From positions 62,001 to 126,000 of the forward strand of contig JAXMCE010000008.1 in assembly GCA_046349515.1 (NCBI GenBank): DNA of 64,000 nucleotides. The letters run 5' to 3'. Under the pieces are notes generated by a model. The model had not been told where the DNA came from, did not search any database, and saw only the letters and a list, made by a program, of their open reading frames with translations. The stretch comes from JBGPGW01 sp046349515 (GTDB lineage Bacteria; Pseudomonadota; Alphaproteobacteria; CADEGL01). Below, piece after piece: positions 23,043 through 31,542 of the stretch (within the stretch, counting starts at the first letter, position 1; the number at the start of each line of letters is the position of its first letter). A program made the position numbers and the translations under genes.

Positions 23043-24269
23043 TCAGAGCTCGACGGGCCCGGCGACGATCTTCTCGTCGCGAAGGCGGCCGATGGCGCCA
23101 CCACTCAAGCCGAGGATCGTCGACAGGATCTCGTCCGTATGCTCGCCGAGAATGGGCGCCCGCCGCGGCGTCTCGCGCGCTCCCTCCCCCAGCATGAAGG
23201 GCGAGCCGGCCGCGAGATAGCGCCCGATGCCCGGCTGGTCGATCATGCCGAAAAGAGGATTGGACAGGGAGGCGCGCGGGTCCTCCTTCAGCATCTCGCG
23301 CTGGGTCCGATAGGGTCCCCAGCAGACTCCTGTGCCCGCGAAGTGCTGGCCGATCTCATCGAGGCTGTGCGCAGCGAACCAGGGGGCGAGGATTTCCGTG
23401 ATCTCCTCGCGCGCGCGGAACCGGTCGCCTTCCTTCTTGAAGTCAAGGCCGAGTCTCGCCGCGAGTCCGGCGATGGCCTCGTCCGTGCCCGTCGCCTTCA
23501 GGAGCTCCGACCACATCCGCTCGGTGATGCCGACGATGTAGACCCGCCGCCCATCGCGCGTCGCGAAGTCCGAACCGTAAGCGCCGTAGAGATAGTTGCC
23601 GCAGGCCTGCCGGTCCTCGCCGTTCACGGCCGCCTCGCCGATGTAGCCGAGGTGCCCCACCATGGCCATCGCCACGTCCGAGAGGGCCAGGCGCACATGC
23701 TGGCCCTTGCCGGTCAGGCGCCGATGCCGCTCCGCCGCGACAAGGCCGAGCGCCGCCATCATGCCCGTCGTCAAATCCCAGGCCGGCAGCGCGTTGTTGA
23801 CCGGGCGCTTCGGATCCTCGGCCGGGCCCGTCGTGAAGGGAATGCCGACGGCGCAGTTAACCGTGAAGTCGACCGCGGACGTGCCGTCGGGATTGCCCAA
23901 GAGGTTGAGCATGATGAGGTCCGGGCGCTTCGCGGCCAGCGCGTCGTAGCCGAGCCAGCCGCTCACCGGAAAATTGGTGAGGAAGATGCCGTTGCCTTCG
24001 CCGGGCTGGGTGATGAGGGCCGTGATGATCTCCTGGCCTTCCTTCCTCCGCGTGTCGATCGCGATCGACCGCTTGGCCTTGTTGAGGCCCGCCCAATAGA
24101 GGCTCCGGCCGCTCTTCGCCAGCGGCCAGCGGCGCGAATCGAGCCCGCCCTGCAAGGGATCGAAGCGGATCACGTCGGCGCCCATCTGGGCAAGCGTCAT
24201 GCCCGCCAAGGGTGCCGCAACGAAGGCCGCGCCTTCGATCACCCGGATTCCCTGAAGAAGACGATTCAT
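23043..24269 (-). CDS. class III CoA transferase, likely mesaconyl-CoA C1-C4 transferase (Mct-like)
   Basis: 408-residue CaiB-type enzyme. The sequence resembles Chloroflexus Mct, which moves CoA within mesaconate from C1 to C4, in several places: GIRVIEGAAFVAAPLAGMTL, LYWAGLNKAKRSIAIDTR, LPAWDLTTGMMAALGLVAAE with the candidate catalytic Asp, NYLYGAYGSDF and QPGIGRYLAAGSPF. The comparison is from memory and could not be run. With the Meh-like hydratase gene 11 bases downstream it forms a compact two-gene unit that would convert mesaconyl-C1-CoA to citramalyl-CoA. No citramalyl-CoA lyase gene is in the window. It is divergent from the aminotransferase gene. Confidence 0.78.
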   Translation of the reverse strand: MNRLLQGIRVIEGAAFVAAPLAGMTLAQMGADVIRFDPLQGGLDSRRWPLAKSGRSLYWAGLNKAKRSIAIDTRRKEGQEIITALITQPGEGNGIFLTNFPVSGWLGYDALAAKRPDLIMLNLLGNPDGTSAVDFTVNCAVGIPFTTGPAEDPKRPVNNALPAWDLTTGMMAALGLVAAERHRRLTGKGQHVRLALSDVAMAMVGHLGYIGEAAVNGEDRQACGNYLYGAYGSDFATRDGRRVYIVGITERMWSELLKATGTDEAIAGLAARLGLDFKKEGDRFRAREEITEILAPWFAAHSLDEIGQHFAGTGVCWGPYRTQREMLKEDPRASLSNPLFGMIDQPGIGRYLAAGSPFMLGEGARETPRRAPILGEHTDEILSTILGLSGGAIGRLRDEKIVAGPVEL

Positions 24270-24388
24270 TCAATTTACCCCCACCCCATGACAGTGCCTC
24301 AGGGCGAGAGTCGGGGCAACTCCTCCCTTGCTTGCGCGGTCCGGCATGCTGCGGCACAGTCGCGGACGAAGCCGAAAGGACGCCATCC

Positions 24389-25765
24389 ATGACCGCGACG
24401 AGCGGCGAGGTCCAACGGTGGCGCGAGCTGGACCGGCGCCACCATCTCCACCCCTTCACCGACAGCAAGGCGCTCTGGGCCGAGGGCGGCACGCGCATCA
24501 TCACCCACGGCGAGGGCGTCTATATCCACGACGCCAACGGCAAGCGGCTGCTCGACAGTTTCGCCGGCCTCTGGTGCATGGCGCTCGGCTACGGCGAGAC
24601 GCGTCTCGTCGAAGCCGCCTCGCGTCAGATGCGCGAGCTGCCCTTCTACAACAGCTTCTTCAAGTGCACGACGACGCCCGTGATCGCGCTGGCCGATGCG
24701 ATCGCGCGGCTCACGCCGCCCGGCCTCGACCATGTGTTCTTCGCGACCTCCGGCTCCGAGGCCAACGACACCATCGTGCGCATGGTGCGCCACTTCTGGA
24801 ACCTCGAAGGCAAGCGCGAGAAGAAGACCATCATCGGCCGCGCCTTCGCCTATCACGGCTCGACCTTGGCCGCGGCCAGCCTCGGCGGCATGGGCGAGAT
24901 GCACGAGCAGGGCGATCTTCCCCTGCCCGGCTTCGCCCATGTGCGGCCGCCCTATTGGTACCGCTTCGGCCAGGGATTGAGTGACGAGGACTATGGCCTC
25001 GCGGCCGCGAAGGAGCTCGAGGACAAGATCCTCGAGATCGGGCCGGACAAAGTCGCGGCCTTCATCGGCGAGCCCATCATGGGGGCGGGCGGCGTCATCC
25101 TCCCGCCCGCGAGCTATTGGCCGGCGATCAACCGCATCTGCCGGCGCCACGACGTGTTGCTCATCGCGGACGAGGTGGTCTGCGGCTTCGGTCGCACGGG
25201 TGAATGGTTCGGCTCCCAACTCTATGGGATCGAGCCGGACTTCATGACCTTGGGGAAGCAGCTCACCGCCGGCTACCTGCCCCTCTCGGCCATCGTCATG
25301 GGCCCGCGGGTGCACGACACTCTCGTCGGCCGGGGCGGCGAGTTCCGCCACGGCTTCACCTACTCAGGCCATCCGGTGAGTTGCGCCGTCGCCCTCGAGA
25401 CGATCCGCATCCTCGAGGAGGACGGCATCGTCGCGCGGGTCAAGGGCGACATCGGTCCTTACTTCCAGCGCCGCATCCGCGAACTCGCGGATCATCCGCT
25501 GGTGGGCGAAGTGCGCGGCGTCGGTCTCATCGGCGCCATCGAACTCGTCGCCGACAAGGCGAACCACACGCCCTTCCGGCCCGAGGGCCGCGCGGGCGCG
25601 CTCGTGCGCGACCATTGTCTCGAGAACGGCCTCATCCTTCGGGCCACGCGGGATTCGATGCTCCTCTCCCCGCCCCTCATCATCAGCCGGGCCGAGGTCG
25701 ACGAGATCGTCGCGATCGCGCGCCTCGGCCTCGACCGCGCGGCGCACGCGCTTGGGCACAATTGA
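24389..25765 (+). CDS. class III (omega) aminotransferase
   Basis: 458-residue PLP enzyme of the putrescine-pyruvate or beta-alanine-pyruvate aminotransferase type. The N-terminus HHLHPFTDSKALWAEGG and ATSGSEANDTIVRM for the phosphate site are typical of this group, as are GEPIMGAGGVILPP, the Asp of LIADEVVCGFGRTG and the PLP lysine in LGKQLTAGYLPLS. It would transfer an amino group from a diamine or omega-amino acid to pyruvate. The ATG with AAAGGA nine bases upstream is chosen over a longer frame that reads into the divergent CoA transferase gene. It has no close operon partner here, but the amine-oxidising flavoenzymes lie on the same stretch. Confidence 0.88.
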   Translation: MTATSGEVQRWRELDRRHHLHPFTDSKALWAEGGTRIITHGEGVYIHDANGKRLLDSFAGLWCMALGYGETRLVEAASRQMRELPFYNSFFKCTTTPVIALADAIARLTPPGLDHVFFATSGSEANDTIVRMVRHFWNLEGKREKKTIIGRAFAYHGSTLAAASLGGMGEMHEQGDLPLPGFAHVRPPYWYRFGQGLSDEDYGLAAAKELEDKILEIGPDKVAAFIGEPIMGAGGVILPPASYWPAINRICRRHDVLLIADEVVCGFGRTGEWFGSQLYGIEPDFMTLGKQLTAGYLPLSAIVMGPRVHDTLVGRGGEFRHGFTYSGHPVSCAVALETIRILEEDGIVARVKGDIGPYFQRRIRELADHPLVGEVRGVGLIGAIELVADKANHTPFRPEGRAGALVRDHCLENGLILRATRDSMLLSPPLIISRAEVDEIVAIARLGLDRAAHALGHN

Positions 25766-25817
25766 CTACTCCGCCCTGCGTTACCGCGCCAAGCGAAGGC
25801 GTGTGACATTCGGCCGG

Positions 25818-26315
25818 TTATCCCGCCCGTCGCTCAGGAACAAAACCGCGAGCCGGTCGACTGGCGAGCGCCGCCCGGTTGACCTCTTTGCCAAACGCCC
25901 AGTATCGCTGCATGGCTAGGAACGTAAATGAAGTCGACCAGCCGATGAGAAGCAGTCCATTGATTGGTTCGATGCTCGCAATCAGCCTGAGGGCGCCTAT
26001 CGGATAGATGTCGCCGAGTCCGAGTGTCGTGAATGTTTCCGCGGAAAAATAAAAATAATCCGCCCACAGGATTGGGCGCGCTCCCGCGAAATCCCCGATA
26101 TCAACGACACTGTGCGCGAACCATAGCACGAGCGCATACGCACCAATTTCGACCAAATGAACCAGGAACACCATGAGAATGGTGTAGGTGATCTGGAAGT
26201 GGGAATGTTTCTCGTCTGGCGCGAGGAAATTTTCTGAGATCAGTCGCAGACTTTCGTAGTGAAAAAGGAGGGTCGCGAGGACCAGAATTGTACTGAGCGC
26301 AACGGCATATGCCAT
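25818..26315 (-). CDS. two-helix potassium-channel-like membrane protein
   Basis: 165-residue inner-membrane protein with hydrophobic segments near residues 4-20, 45-70 and 120-145. Between the last two sits a pore-type loop, ADYFYFSAETFTTLGLGDIY, whose TLGLGD is close to the K+ selectivity filter TxGYGD. Similar small ion-transport proteins occur widely, and whether it conducts K+ is not known. GGGAGGG lies upstream of the chosen ATG. The gene and its flanks are clearly less GC-rich than the rest of the window (note runs such as GGAAAAATAAAAATAATCC), which suggests later arrival or relaxed selection. It is a lone gene. Confidence 0.75.
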   Translation of the reverse strand: MAYAVALSTILVLATLLFHYESLRLISENFLAPDEKHSHFQITYTILMVFLVHLVEIGAYALVLWFAHSVVDIGDFAGARPILWADYFYFSAETFTTLGLGDIYPIGALRLIASIEPINGLLLIGWSTSFTFLAMQRYWAFGKEVNRAALASRPARGFVPERRAG

Positions 26316-26458
26316 GGGTCCCTCCCGATCAAATCTGCCAATACGGCATTCGATGCCCCAAGGAGTCAGTCGAATAAGCGCGCGCACACATTAACGGGAT
26401 TGTATTTGCCCAACTTCGCTTGTCGTCGCTCAAACCGACACGGGGCACTCCCGTAGCT

Positions 26459-26902
26459 CTATCGATACTTGCGCCAGTCGGAGAGCCGCTTTCGTCCTTC
26501 GGCGGACATGGTCGGCGCGGCCGAGACGATGATGTTCTCGACAGCCTCGCCCATCGCTTGGCGCGCCGCGCGACTGTGCTCGAAGGCTTGGGTGAGCACC
26601 GCCGGATCGAAGGGCTCGGCCGCGATGGCCGCGCGCACCGCGTCCTGCGCCGCGTGCAGGACCGTGCGCCGCGCCAAAAGCTCCTCCTCGTTCGCGTGGA
26701 CCACCGCCATCAATTTCTCGCCGTCGGCCTTCGGCAGCCCAGCCGCGACACGCTCCATCGTGGCCTCGATCCGAAACTCTTTCGGCCGGTGGCCGCTCTC
26801 GACAGACCAGGCGACCAGCACGCCTCCGAGCGCTGCGTTGACGGCAAGGGATACGGCGAGGACGTATTTGATGGGGATGCGTTGAGGCGCCTTTCTTGCC
26901 AT
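26459..26902 (-). CDS. periplasmic heavy-metal sensor-like protein
   Basis: 147-residue protein with a short basic start, one membrane helix (YVLAVSLAVNAALGGVLVAW, residues 13-32) and an all-helical periplasmic part with the pattern ELLARRTVLHAAQDAVRAAI and FEHSRAARQAMGEAVENIIV. This is the layout of the Metal_resist/CnrX-like family, which senses metal or envelope stress together with an ECF sigma factor. It is the last gene of the sigma/anti-sigma operon, nine bases after the membrane protein. Metal-binding His or Met residues are few, so the ligand is uncertain. Confidence 0.75.
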   Translation of the reverse strand: MARKAPQRIPIKYVLAVSLAVNAALGGVLVAWSVESGHRPKEFRIEATMERVAAGLPKADGEKLMAVVHANEEELLARRTVLHAAQDAVRAAIAAEPFDPAVLTQAFEHSRAARQAMGEAVENIIVSAAPTMSAEGRKRLSDWRKYR

Positions 26903-26911
26903 GGCCCTTTC

Positions 26912-27319
26912 TCACTCGATGCTGGATAGAAGCTGGACGATGTCGGTCGCCGATGGCGCGCCGGGCGGTCCGTTCATGATGAAAAAGCCGATGGCGAATC
27001 CGACCACGGCGATGGAGACGAAGATGGTCGCGTGTCGGAGGCCGGGCAGAACGAACTCGTCTGCCGAGGACCCAGGGGCCGGCATCTCGTCCAAGGACGC
27101 GAAAATCGCCCGCCTCACGCGGAGGAGACGGGCATCCGACAGCCGCGGCGCGAAGCGATCCAGCCACTGGTCGAGCTGTTCTGCCTCCTGCCAGGATCGC
27201 GCACTGTCTTCCGATGTCGTGCGCGTGCGTTCGGCCGCGGGACGGGCGTCCGTCGGCCAGCGCGCGCGGTTCGCACCATGAATGGCCAGGAGCCGTTTGA
27301 CACTTGATCGGTCGATCAT
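26912..27319 (-). CDS. probable anti-sigma factor, single-pass membrane protein
   Basis: 135-residue protein of no clear family. Residues 1-90 are soluble and charged (KRLLAIHGANRARWPTDARPAAE then EQLDQWLDRFAPRLSDARL), residues 95-115 form one membrane helix (IFVSIAVVGFAIGFFIMNG), and about 20 residues follow on the outside. It overlaps the ECF sigma gene stop by ATGA and precedes the metal-sensor-like gene. By position and shape it is the anti-sigma factor that holds the sigma factor at the membrane. No zinc-binding HxxxCxxC motif is visible, so it would be a non-ZAS type. Confidence 0.65.
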   Translation of the reverse strand: MIDRSSVKRLLAIHGANRARWPTDARPAAERTRTTSEDSARSWQEAEQLDQWLDRFAPRLSDARLLRVRRAIFASLDEMPAPGSSADEFVLPGLRHATIFVSIAVVGFAIGFFIMNGPPGAPSATDIVQLLSSIE

Positions 27320-27933
27320 CGGGATTCTCTGTCGTTCGAGTTCAGCGGCTCAAGTTGCGCACGAAGACCGCGCCGCGCGCGGACCAAAAGTGATTCGACG
27401 GCCGAGGGCGAGAGCGCGAGGGCCGCGGCCGCTTCCGTCGTGCTCATGGCCTCGTAATAGCAAAGGACGAGCGCGGCGCGCTGGCGGGCGGGAAGGCGCT
27501 GGACAGCGTTCGCGATGAGCCGGCTTCGCTCATCCTCGAAAATGGCGGCCTCGGCACCCGGCGACGGATCTTCGATCGGACCCGCGCTCTCAAGCGGCAT
27601 GAACCACCGCCGACGGCGATGGTCGATGCAGCGGTTGATCGCGATGCGATAGAGCCAGGTCGACACAAGGGCCTTCTCCGGACGCCACCGGCGAGCATGC
27701 AGCCAGAGCCTCAGGAACACATCCTGGGTGATGTCGTCGGCATCGCTGCCATTGCCGACCATGCGCATGACGAGCCGCATGATGCGCGGCAGATACCGGT
27801 CGACGAGCAGCGCGTAGGCCGCATCGTTGCCCTCCGCCACCCGCAGCATGAGCTGCGAGTCGGCCGAGCGGTCCTCCGCCCTCCGCGATTCGGACGCCGC
27901 CATGGGCACGCCGAATGTCACGCCGCTCCGCAT
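27316..27933 (-). CDS. ECF RNA polymerase sigma factor
   Basis: 205-residue sigma-70 family regulator. Region 2 reads LVDRYLPRIMRLVMRMVGNG with DADDITQDVFLRLWLHARRW, and region 4 reads RLPARQRAALVLCYYEAMSTTEAA followed by LSPSAVESLLVRARRGLR. The first ATG has AAGG close upstream; an in-frame ATG ten codons later is the alternative start. It is coupled to the anti-sigma and metal-sensor-like genes downstream. The operon faces the MacAB-type exporter across 297 bases, a natural place for a regulon promoter, but I could not pick out a convincing ECF -35/-10 pair there. Confidence 0.9.
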   Translation of the reverse strand: MRSGVTFGVPMAASESRRAEDRSADSQLMLRVAEGNDAAYALLVDRYLPRIMRLVMRMVGNGSDADDITQDVFLRLWLHARRWRPEKALVSTWLYRIAINRCIDHRRRRWFMPLESAGPIEDPSPGAEAAIFEDERSRLIANAVQRLPARQRAALVLCYYEAMSTTEAAAALALSPSAVESLLVRARRGLRAQLEPLNSNDRESR

Positions 27934-28230
27934 CTCACCTTCGGCCCCTGTCCGCCGATCAGTCCCTCCCCGGCCCGCGCACGTCCAAGGACATGCATTG
28001 CGACCATGGCCGAATCACGGCATCGAGCCCCGCGGTTCCGGGACGAGCCACGGCTCGCCCCGCGCCATACGATGATTATACGCGGCACGGGCGATTGTCC
28101 TGCGCCGGGGGAGCGAGAATTCCGCCTCCTGCCCCTCGCCGACCGCAGGATTCTTCCGTTGCGTCCGTATAAGATGTCGACGGTACGAGCCTCGCTCCTC
28201 CCGATGAGGTGGCTTGCGCCCGCCTCAAGG

Positions 28231-29472
28231 ATGCCCGAATTGACGAATTTTCGAGAACTTTTCGCGCGCCCCGGAATCCGTTGGACGCTGGCCGCCATGG
28301 CCGTGGCGCTCGTCGCGTTGGGAGTGTGGCTTTCGCAGCGCGGCCCCGAGCGGCCCCGCTACGTCACGGCCCAAGTGACGGAGGGACCCGTCGTTCGCGT
28401 CATCACGGCCAGCGGCACGGTCAATCCCGTCATCACCGTGCAGGTCGGCACCTATGTCTCCGGCGTGATTCAGGACCTGCATTGCGATTTCAACACCAAG
28501 GTCAAGGCGGGGCAGCTTTGCGCCAAGATCGATCCCCGCCCCTACCAGGTCGTCGTCGACCAGGCGACCGCCAACTTGGCGAGCGCCGAGGCCCAGCTAC
28601 GCAAGGACGAGGCGAGTCTCGCCTACGCCAAAGTCAACTACGAGCGCGACCAGAGCCTCCTCAAGCAAGGCATCGTCTCGCAGGACGCGGTCGACATCGA
28701 CCGGACCACCTACGAACAAGCAGCGGCGCAGGTCCATCTGGATCAGGCGCTCATCCGCGAGCGTGAGGCGGCGCTCCGCGCCGCGACGGTCAATCTCAAC
28801 TACACGAACATCATCTCGCCGGTCGACGGCATCGTGGTTTCGCGAAACGTGAACGTCGGCCAGACGGTGGCCGCCAGCTTCCAGACGCCCACGCTGTTCC
28901 TCATCGCCCAGGACCTGACCAAGATGCAGGTCGACACGAACGTCAGCGAGTCCGATGTCGGCGGCGCCAAGGTCGGCCAGCCGGCGACCTTCACCGTCGA
29001 GGCATTCCCCAACCGCGTCTATCGCGGCGCCGTCGCGGAGGTGCGGCAGGCGCCGATCACGGTCCAGAACGTGGTCACCTACGACGTGGTGGTGACCGTC
29101 GACAATTCCGACCTGTCGCTCCTGCCCGGCATGACGGCGAACACGCGCATCATCGCCGCCGAGCGCGACAACGTGCTGCGCGTGCCCGTCCAGGCGCTGC
29201 GCTTCGCACCCTCCGCCGGCCGCGCCGAGCGAAAGGGCGGCTCGAAATCCGACCGCGGCGCATCAGGCGAGCGCGAAAACCGCGTGTGGATCCAGAAGGA
29301 CGGCGCGCTTGCGCCCGTGCCGGTGACCATCGGGTTGGATGACGGCGCCTTCGCCGAGATCGTCCGGGGCGACCTCCATCCGGGCGACGAGGTGGTGCTG
29401 AACGAAGTGAAGGCCGGCGCGCCGAAATCAACGCAGCAGTCCACGCCGTCGCGCCCGCGTTTCGGATTCTGA
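28231..29472 (+). CDS. macA: MacA-like periplasmic adaptor (HlyD family)
   Basis: 413-residue membrane fusion protein of a tripartite exporter. A membrane helix spans about residues 17-35. The biotinyl-lipoyl hairpin follows (GTVNPVITVQVGTYVSGVIQ and later YTNIISPVDGIVVSRNVNVG) with a coiled hairpin between, and then the beta-barrel and membrane-proximal domains. It links the MacB-like ATPase/permease to the outer-membrane lipoprotein. The start is uncertain: this ATG directly precedes the helix region, with in-frame ATGs nine and nineteen codons upstream and no clear ribosome site for any. The MacB gene follows after nine bases. The pump may export macrolides, peptides, lipopeptides or a siderophore. 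Confidence 0.87.
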   Translation: MPELTNFRELFARPGIRWTLAAMAVALVALGVWLSQRGPERPRYVTAQVTEGPVVRVITASGTVNPVITVQVGTYVSGVIQDLHCDFNTKVKAGQLCAKIDPRPYQVVVDQATANLASAEAQLRKDEASLAYAKVNYERDQSLLKQGIVSQDAVDIDRTTYEQAAAQVHLDQALIREREAALRAATVNLNYTNIISPVDGIVVSRNVNVGQTVAASFQTPTLFLIAQDLTKMQVDTNVSESDVGGAKVGQPATFTVEAFPNRVYRGAVAEVRQAPITVQNVVTYDVVVTVDNSDLSLLPGMTANTRIIAAERDNVLRVPVQALRFAPSAGRAERKGGSKSDRGASGERENRVWIQKDGALAPVPVTIGLDDGAFAEIVRGDLHPGDEVVLNEVKAGAPKSTQQSTPSRPRFGF

Positions 29473-29481
29473 GCCGGTCCC

Positions 29482-31542
29482 GTGCCCGTCATCGAGATCC
29501 GCGACGTCACCAAGGTCTATCGCCTCGGCGATGTCGAGGTCCATGCGCTCCGGGGCGTGTCGCTCACGGTCGAGCGCGGCGAGTTCGTCGCCATCATGGG
29601 CGCCTCGGGCTCGGGGAAATCGACGCTCATGAACGTCATCGGCTGCCTCGACCGGCCGACCGGCGGCACCTATCGCCTGGACGGCATCGACGTGGCCTCG
29701 CTCGGCGAGCCGGCGCTCGCCCGGATTCGCAGTCACCGGATCGGCTTCGTCTTCCAGAGCTTCAATCTGCTCGCGCGCACGAGCGCGACGGACAACGTGG
29801 CCCTGCCCCTGCTTTATGCCGGCGCTATTTCGGAAAGCGCGTCGCGGGCGCGCGAGGCGCTCCACCTTCTCGGCCTCAAAGGGCGCGAGCGCAACCACCC
29901 GAGCCAGCTTTCGGGCGGCCAGCAGCAGCGGGTCGCGATCGCGCGGGCCCTCATCAACGACCCGTCGATCCTGCTCGCGGACGAGCCCACGGGCAATCTC
30001 GACTCCGCGACCTCGACCGAAATCATGGAGACCATCCGCGCGCTCAATCGCGACCACGGCCTCACCGTCATTCTGGTCACGCACGAGCCTGACATGGCCG
30101 CCTACGCCGGCCGGATCGTCACCATGCGCGACGGAGTCATCGTCTCGGACACGCGCACGGCGGAGGCGCCGCCCCGCCCGACGGAGCCCGCGGCGCCGAT
30201 CGCCGCGATCGAGGCGCCGACCTTCGCCGAGGCGTCCTCGCTCGCGCGCATGGTCTTCCTGACGGCCGCGCGGGCGCTCGGACGCAACAAGCTTCGCTCC
30301 GCTCTTACCATGCTCGGCATCTTCATTGGCGTCGCGGCATTGATCGCCATGATCGCCGTCGGACAGGGCGCGAAGATCGCGGTCAAGGAGCAGATTGAAA
30401 GTCTCGGCACCAACCTCATCATCGTGCTGCCGGGCGCGACGACGTCGAGCGGCGTGCGCGCGGGCTTCGGCTCGGCATCCACCCTCACGGTCGCGGATGC
30501 CGAGGCCATCCGGAAAGAGGCCCCCTCCGTCGCCAATGTCAGCTACCTGACACGCCAGATCGCGCAGGTCGCCTACAGCAACCAGAACTGGAGCACGAAC
30601 GTCCAGGGCGTCACGCCGAGTTTCCTCTCGATCCGCAATTGGGGGGTGGACTCCGGCCGCACCTTCACCGAGGAGGACGAGCGCAGCGCCGCCCGCGTGT
30701 GCCTCCTCGGCCAGACCGTGGTGCGCAACCTGTTCGCGCCGGACGAGAATCCCGTGGGGGCCACGATCCAGGTGAAGAGCGTGCCCATGGAAGTCGTCGG
30801 CGTGCTCGCGGCCAAAGGCCAGTCGGGCTTCGGCCAGGACCAGGACGACCTGGTGCTGATGCCCTTCAGCACGGCAGAGCGCAAAGTCCTCGGCGTCGCC
30901 GCGCCGAGCCAGGCGCAGAGCAACACCTCGACCGTGTTCATCCCGCCTCCCAATCCCTTCGGCGTCCCGCCCAAGCTCACGGGCTACGTGAACATCATCT
31001 ACGTGCAGGCGGCCAGCACGGAGGAGGTGCCGTCAGCGGTCAAGGAGATCACCTCGCTCCTTCAGCGCCGCCACCGCATCCAGCCCGGACAGATGGACGA
31101 TTTCGGCGTCCGCAACATGGGCGACATCACCCAGGCCGCCGAGGGAAGCAGCCAGATCATGGCGCTGCTTCTCGCCGCGGTCGCGTCGATCTCCCTCATC
31201 GTGGGCGGGATCGGGATCATGAACATCCTCCTCGTCTCCGTGACCGAGCGGACGCGCGAGATCGGCATCCGGATGGCGATCGGCGCGCGGCGGGCGCATG
31301 TCCTTCTCCAGTTCCTTGTCGAAGCCGTGATGTTGAGCGTGCTCGGCGGCGGAATCGGCGTCATCACCGGAGTCATCGTCTCGAAGCTGATCTCGACGCT
31401 CGCGGGCTGGCCCACGCTCATCTCGCCCCTGGCCATCGTCGGCGGGTTCGTGTTCTCGGCGGCGGTCGGGGTCTTCTTCGGGTTCTATCCGGCGCGCCGC
31501 GCGGCCCATCTCAACCCGATCGAAGCGCTGCGCTACGAATGA
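29482..31542 (+). CDS. macB: MacB-like ABC transporter, ATPase-permease fusion
   Basis: 686-residue inner-membrane exporter. The ATPase domain covers residues 1-225 with Walker A GASGSGKST, signature LSGGQQQRVAIARAL and Walker B ILLADEPTGNLDS. A Pro/Ala linker (EAPPRPTEPAAPIAAIEAP) leads to the first membrane helix, a periplasmic domain of about 220 residues and three C-terminal helices, with the FtsX-type stretch VTERTREIGIRMAIGARR. It begins at GTG, eight to ten bases after the adaptor stop, and its TGA overlaps the ATG of the outer-membrane gene. It acts as a dimer that drives substrate from the periplasm out through the TolC-like partner. Confidence 0.92.
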   Translation: MPVIEIRDVTKVYRLGDVEVHALRGVSLTVERGEFVAIMGASGSGKSTLMNVIGCLDRPTGGTYRLDGIDVASLGEPALARIRSHRIGFVFQSFNLLARTSATDNVALPLLYAGAISESASRAREALHLLGLKGRERNHPSQLSGGQQQRVAIARALINDPSILLADEPTGNLDSATSTEIMETIRALNRDHGLTVILVTHEPDMAAYAGRIVTMRDGVIVSDTRTAEAPPRPTEPAAPIAAIEAPTFAEASSLARMVFLTAARALGRNKLRSALTMLGIFIGVAALIAMIAVGQGAKIAVKEQIESLGTNLIIVLPGATTSSGVRAGFGSASTLTVADAEAIRKEAPSVANVSYLTRQIAQVAYSNQNWSTNVQGVTPSFLSIRNWGVDSGRTFTEEDERSAARVCLLGQTVVRNLFAPDENPVGATIQVKSVPMEVVGVLAAKGQSGFGQDQDDLVLMPFSTAERKVLGVAAPSQAQSNTSTVFIPPPNPFGVPPKLTGYVNIIYVQAASTEEVPSAVKEITSLLQRRHRIQPGQMDDFGVRNMGDITQAAEGSSQIMALLLAAVASISLIVGGIGIMNILLVSVTERTREIGIRMAIGARRAHVLLQFLVEAVMLSVLGGGIGVITGVIVSKLISTLAGWPTLISPLAIVGGFVFSAAVGVFFGFYPARRAAHLNPIEALRYE

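Noticed and set aside
27934..28230. ECF-type promoter between the sigma operon and macA
   Set aside because: No pair of GGAAC-like -35 and matching -10 shared by both sides could be identified with confidence.
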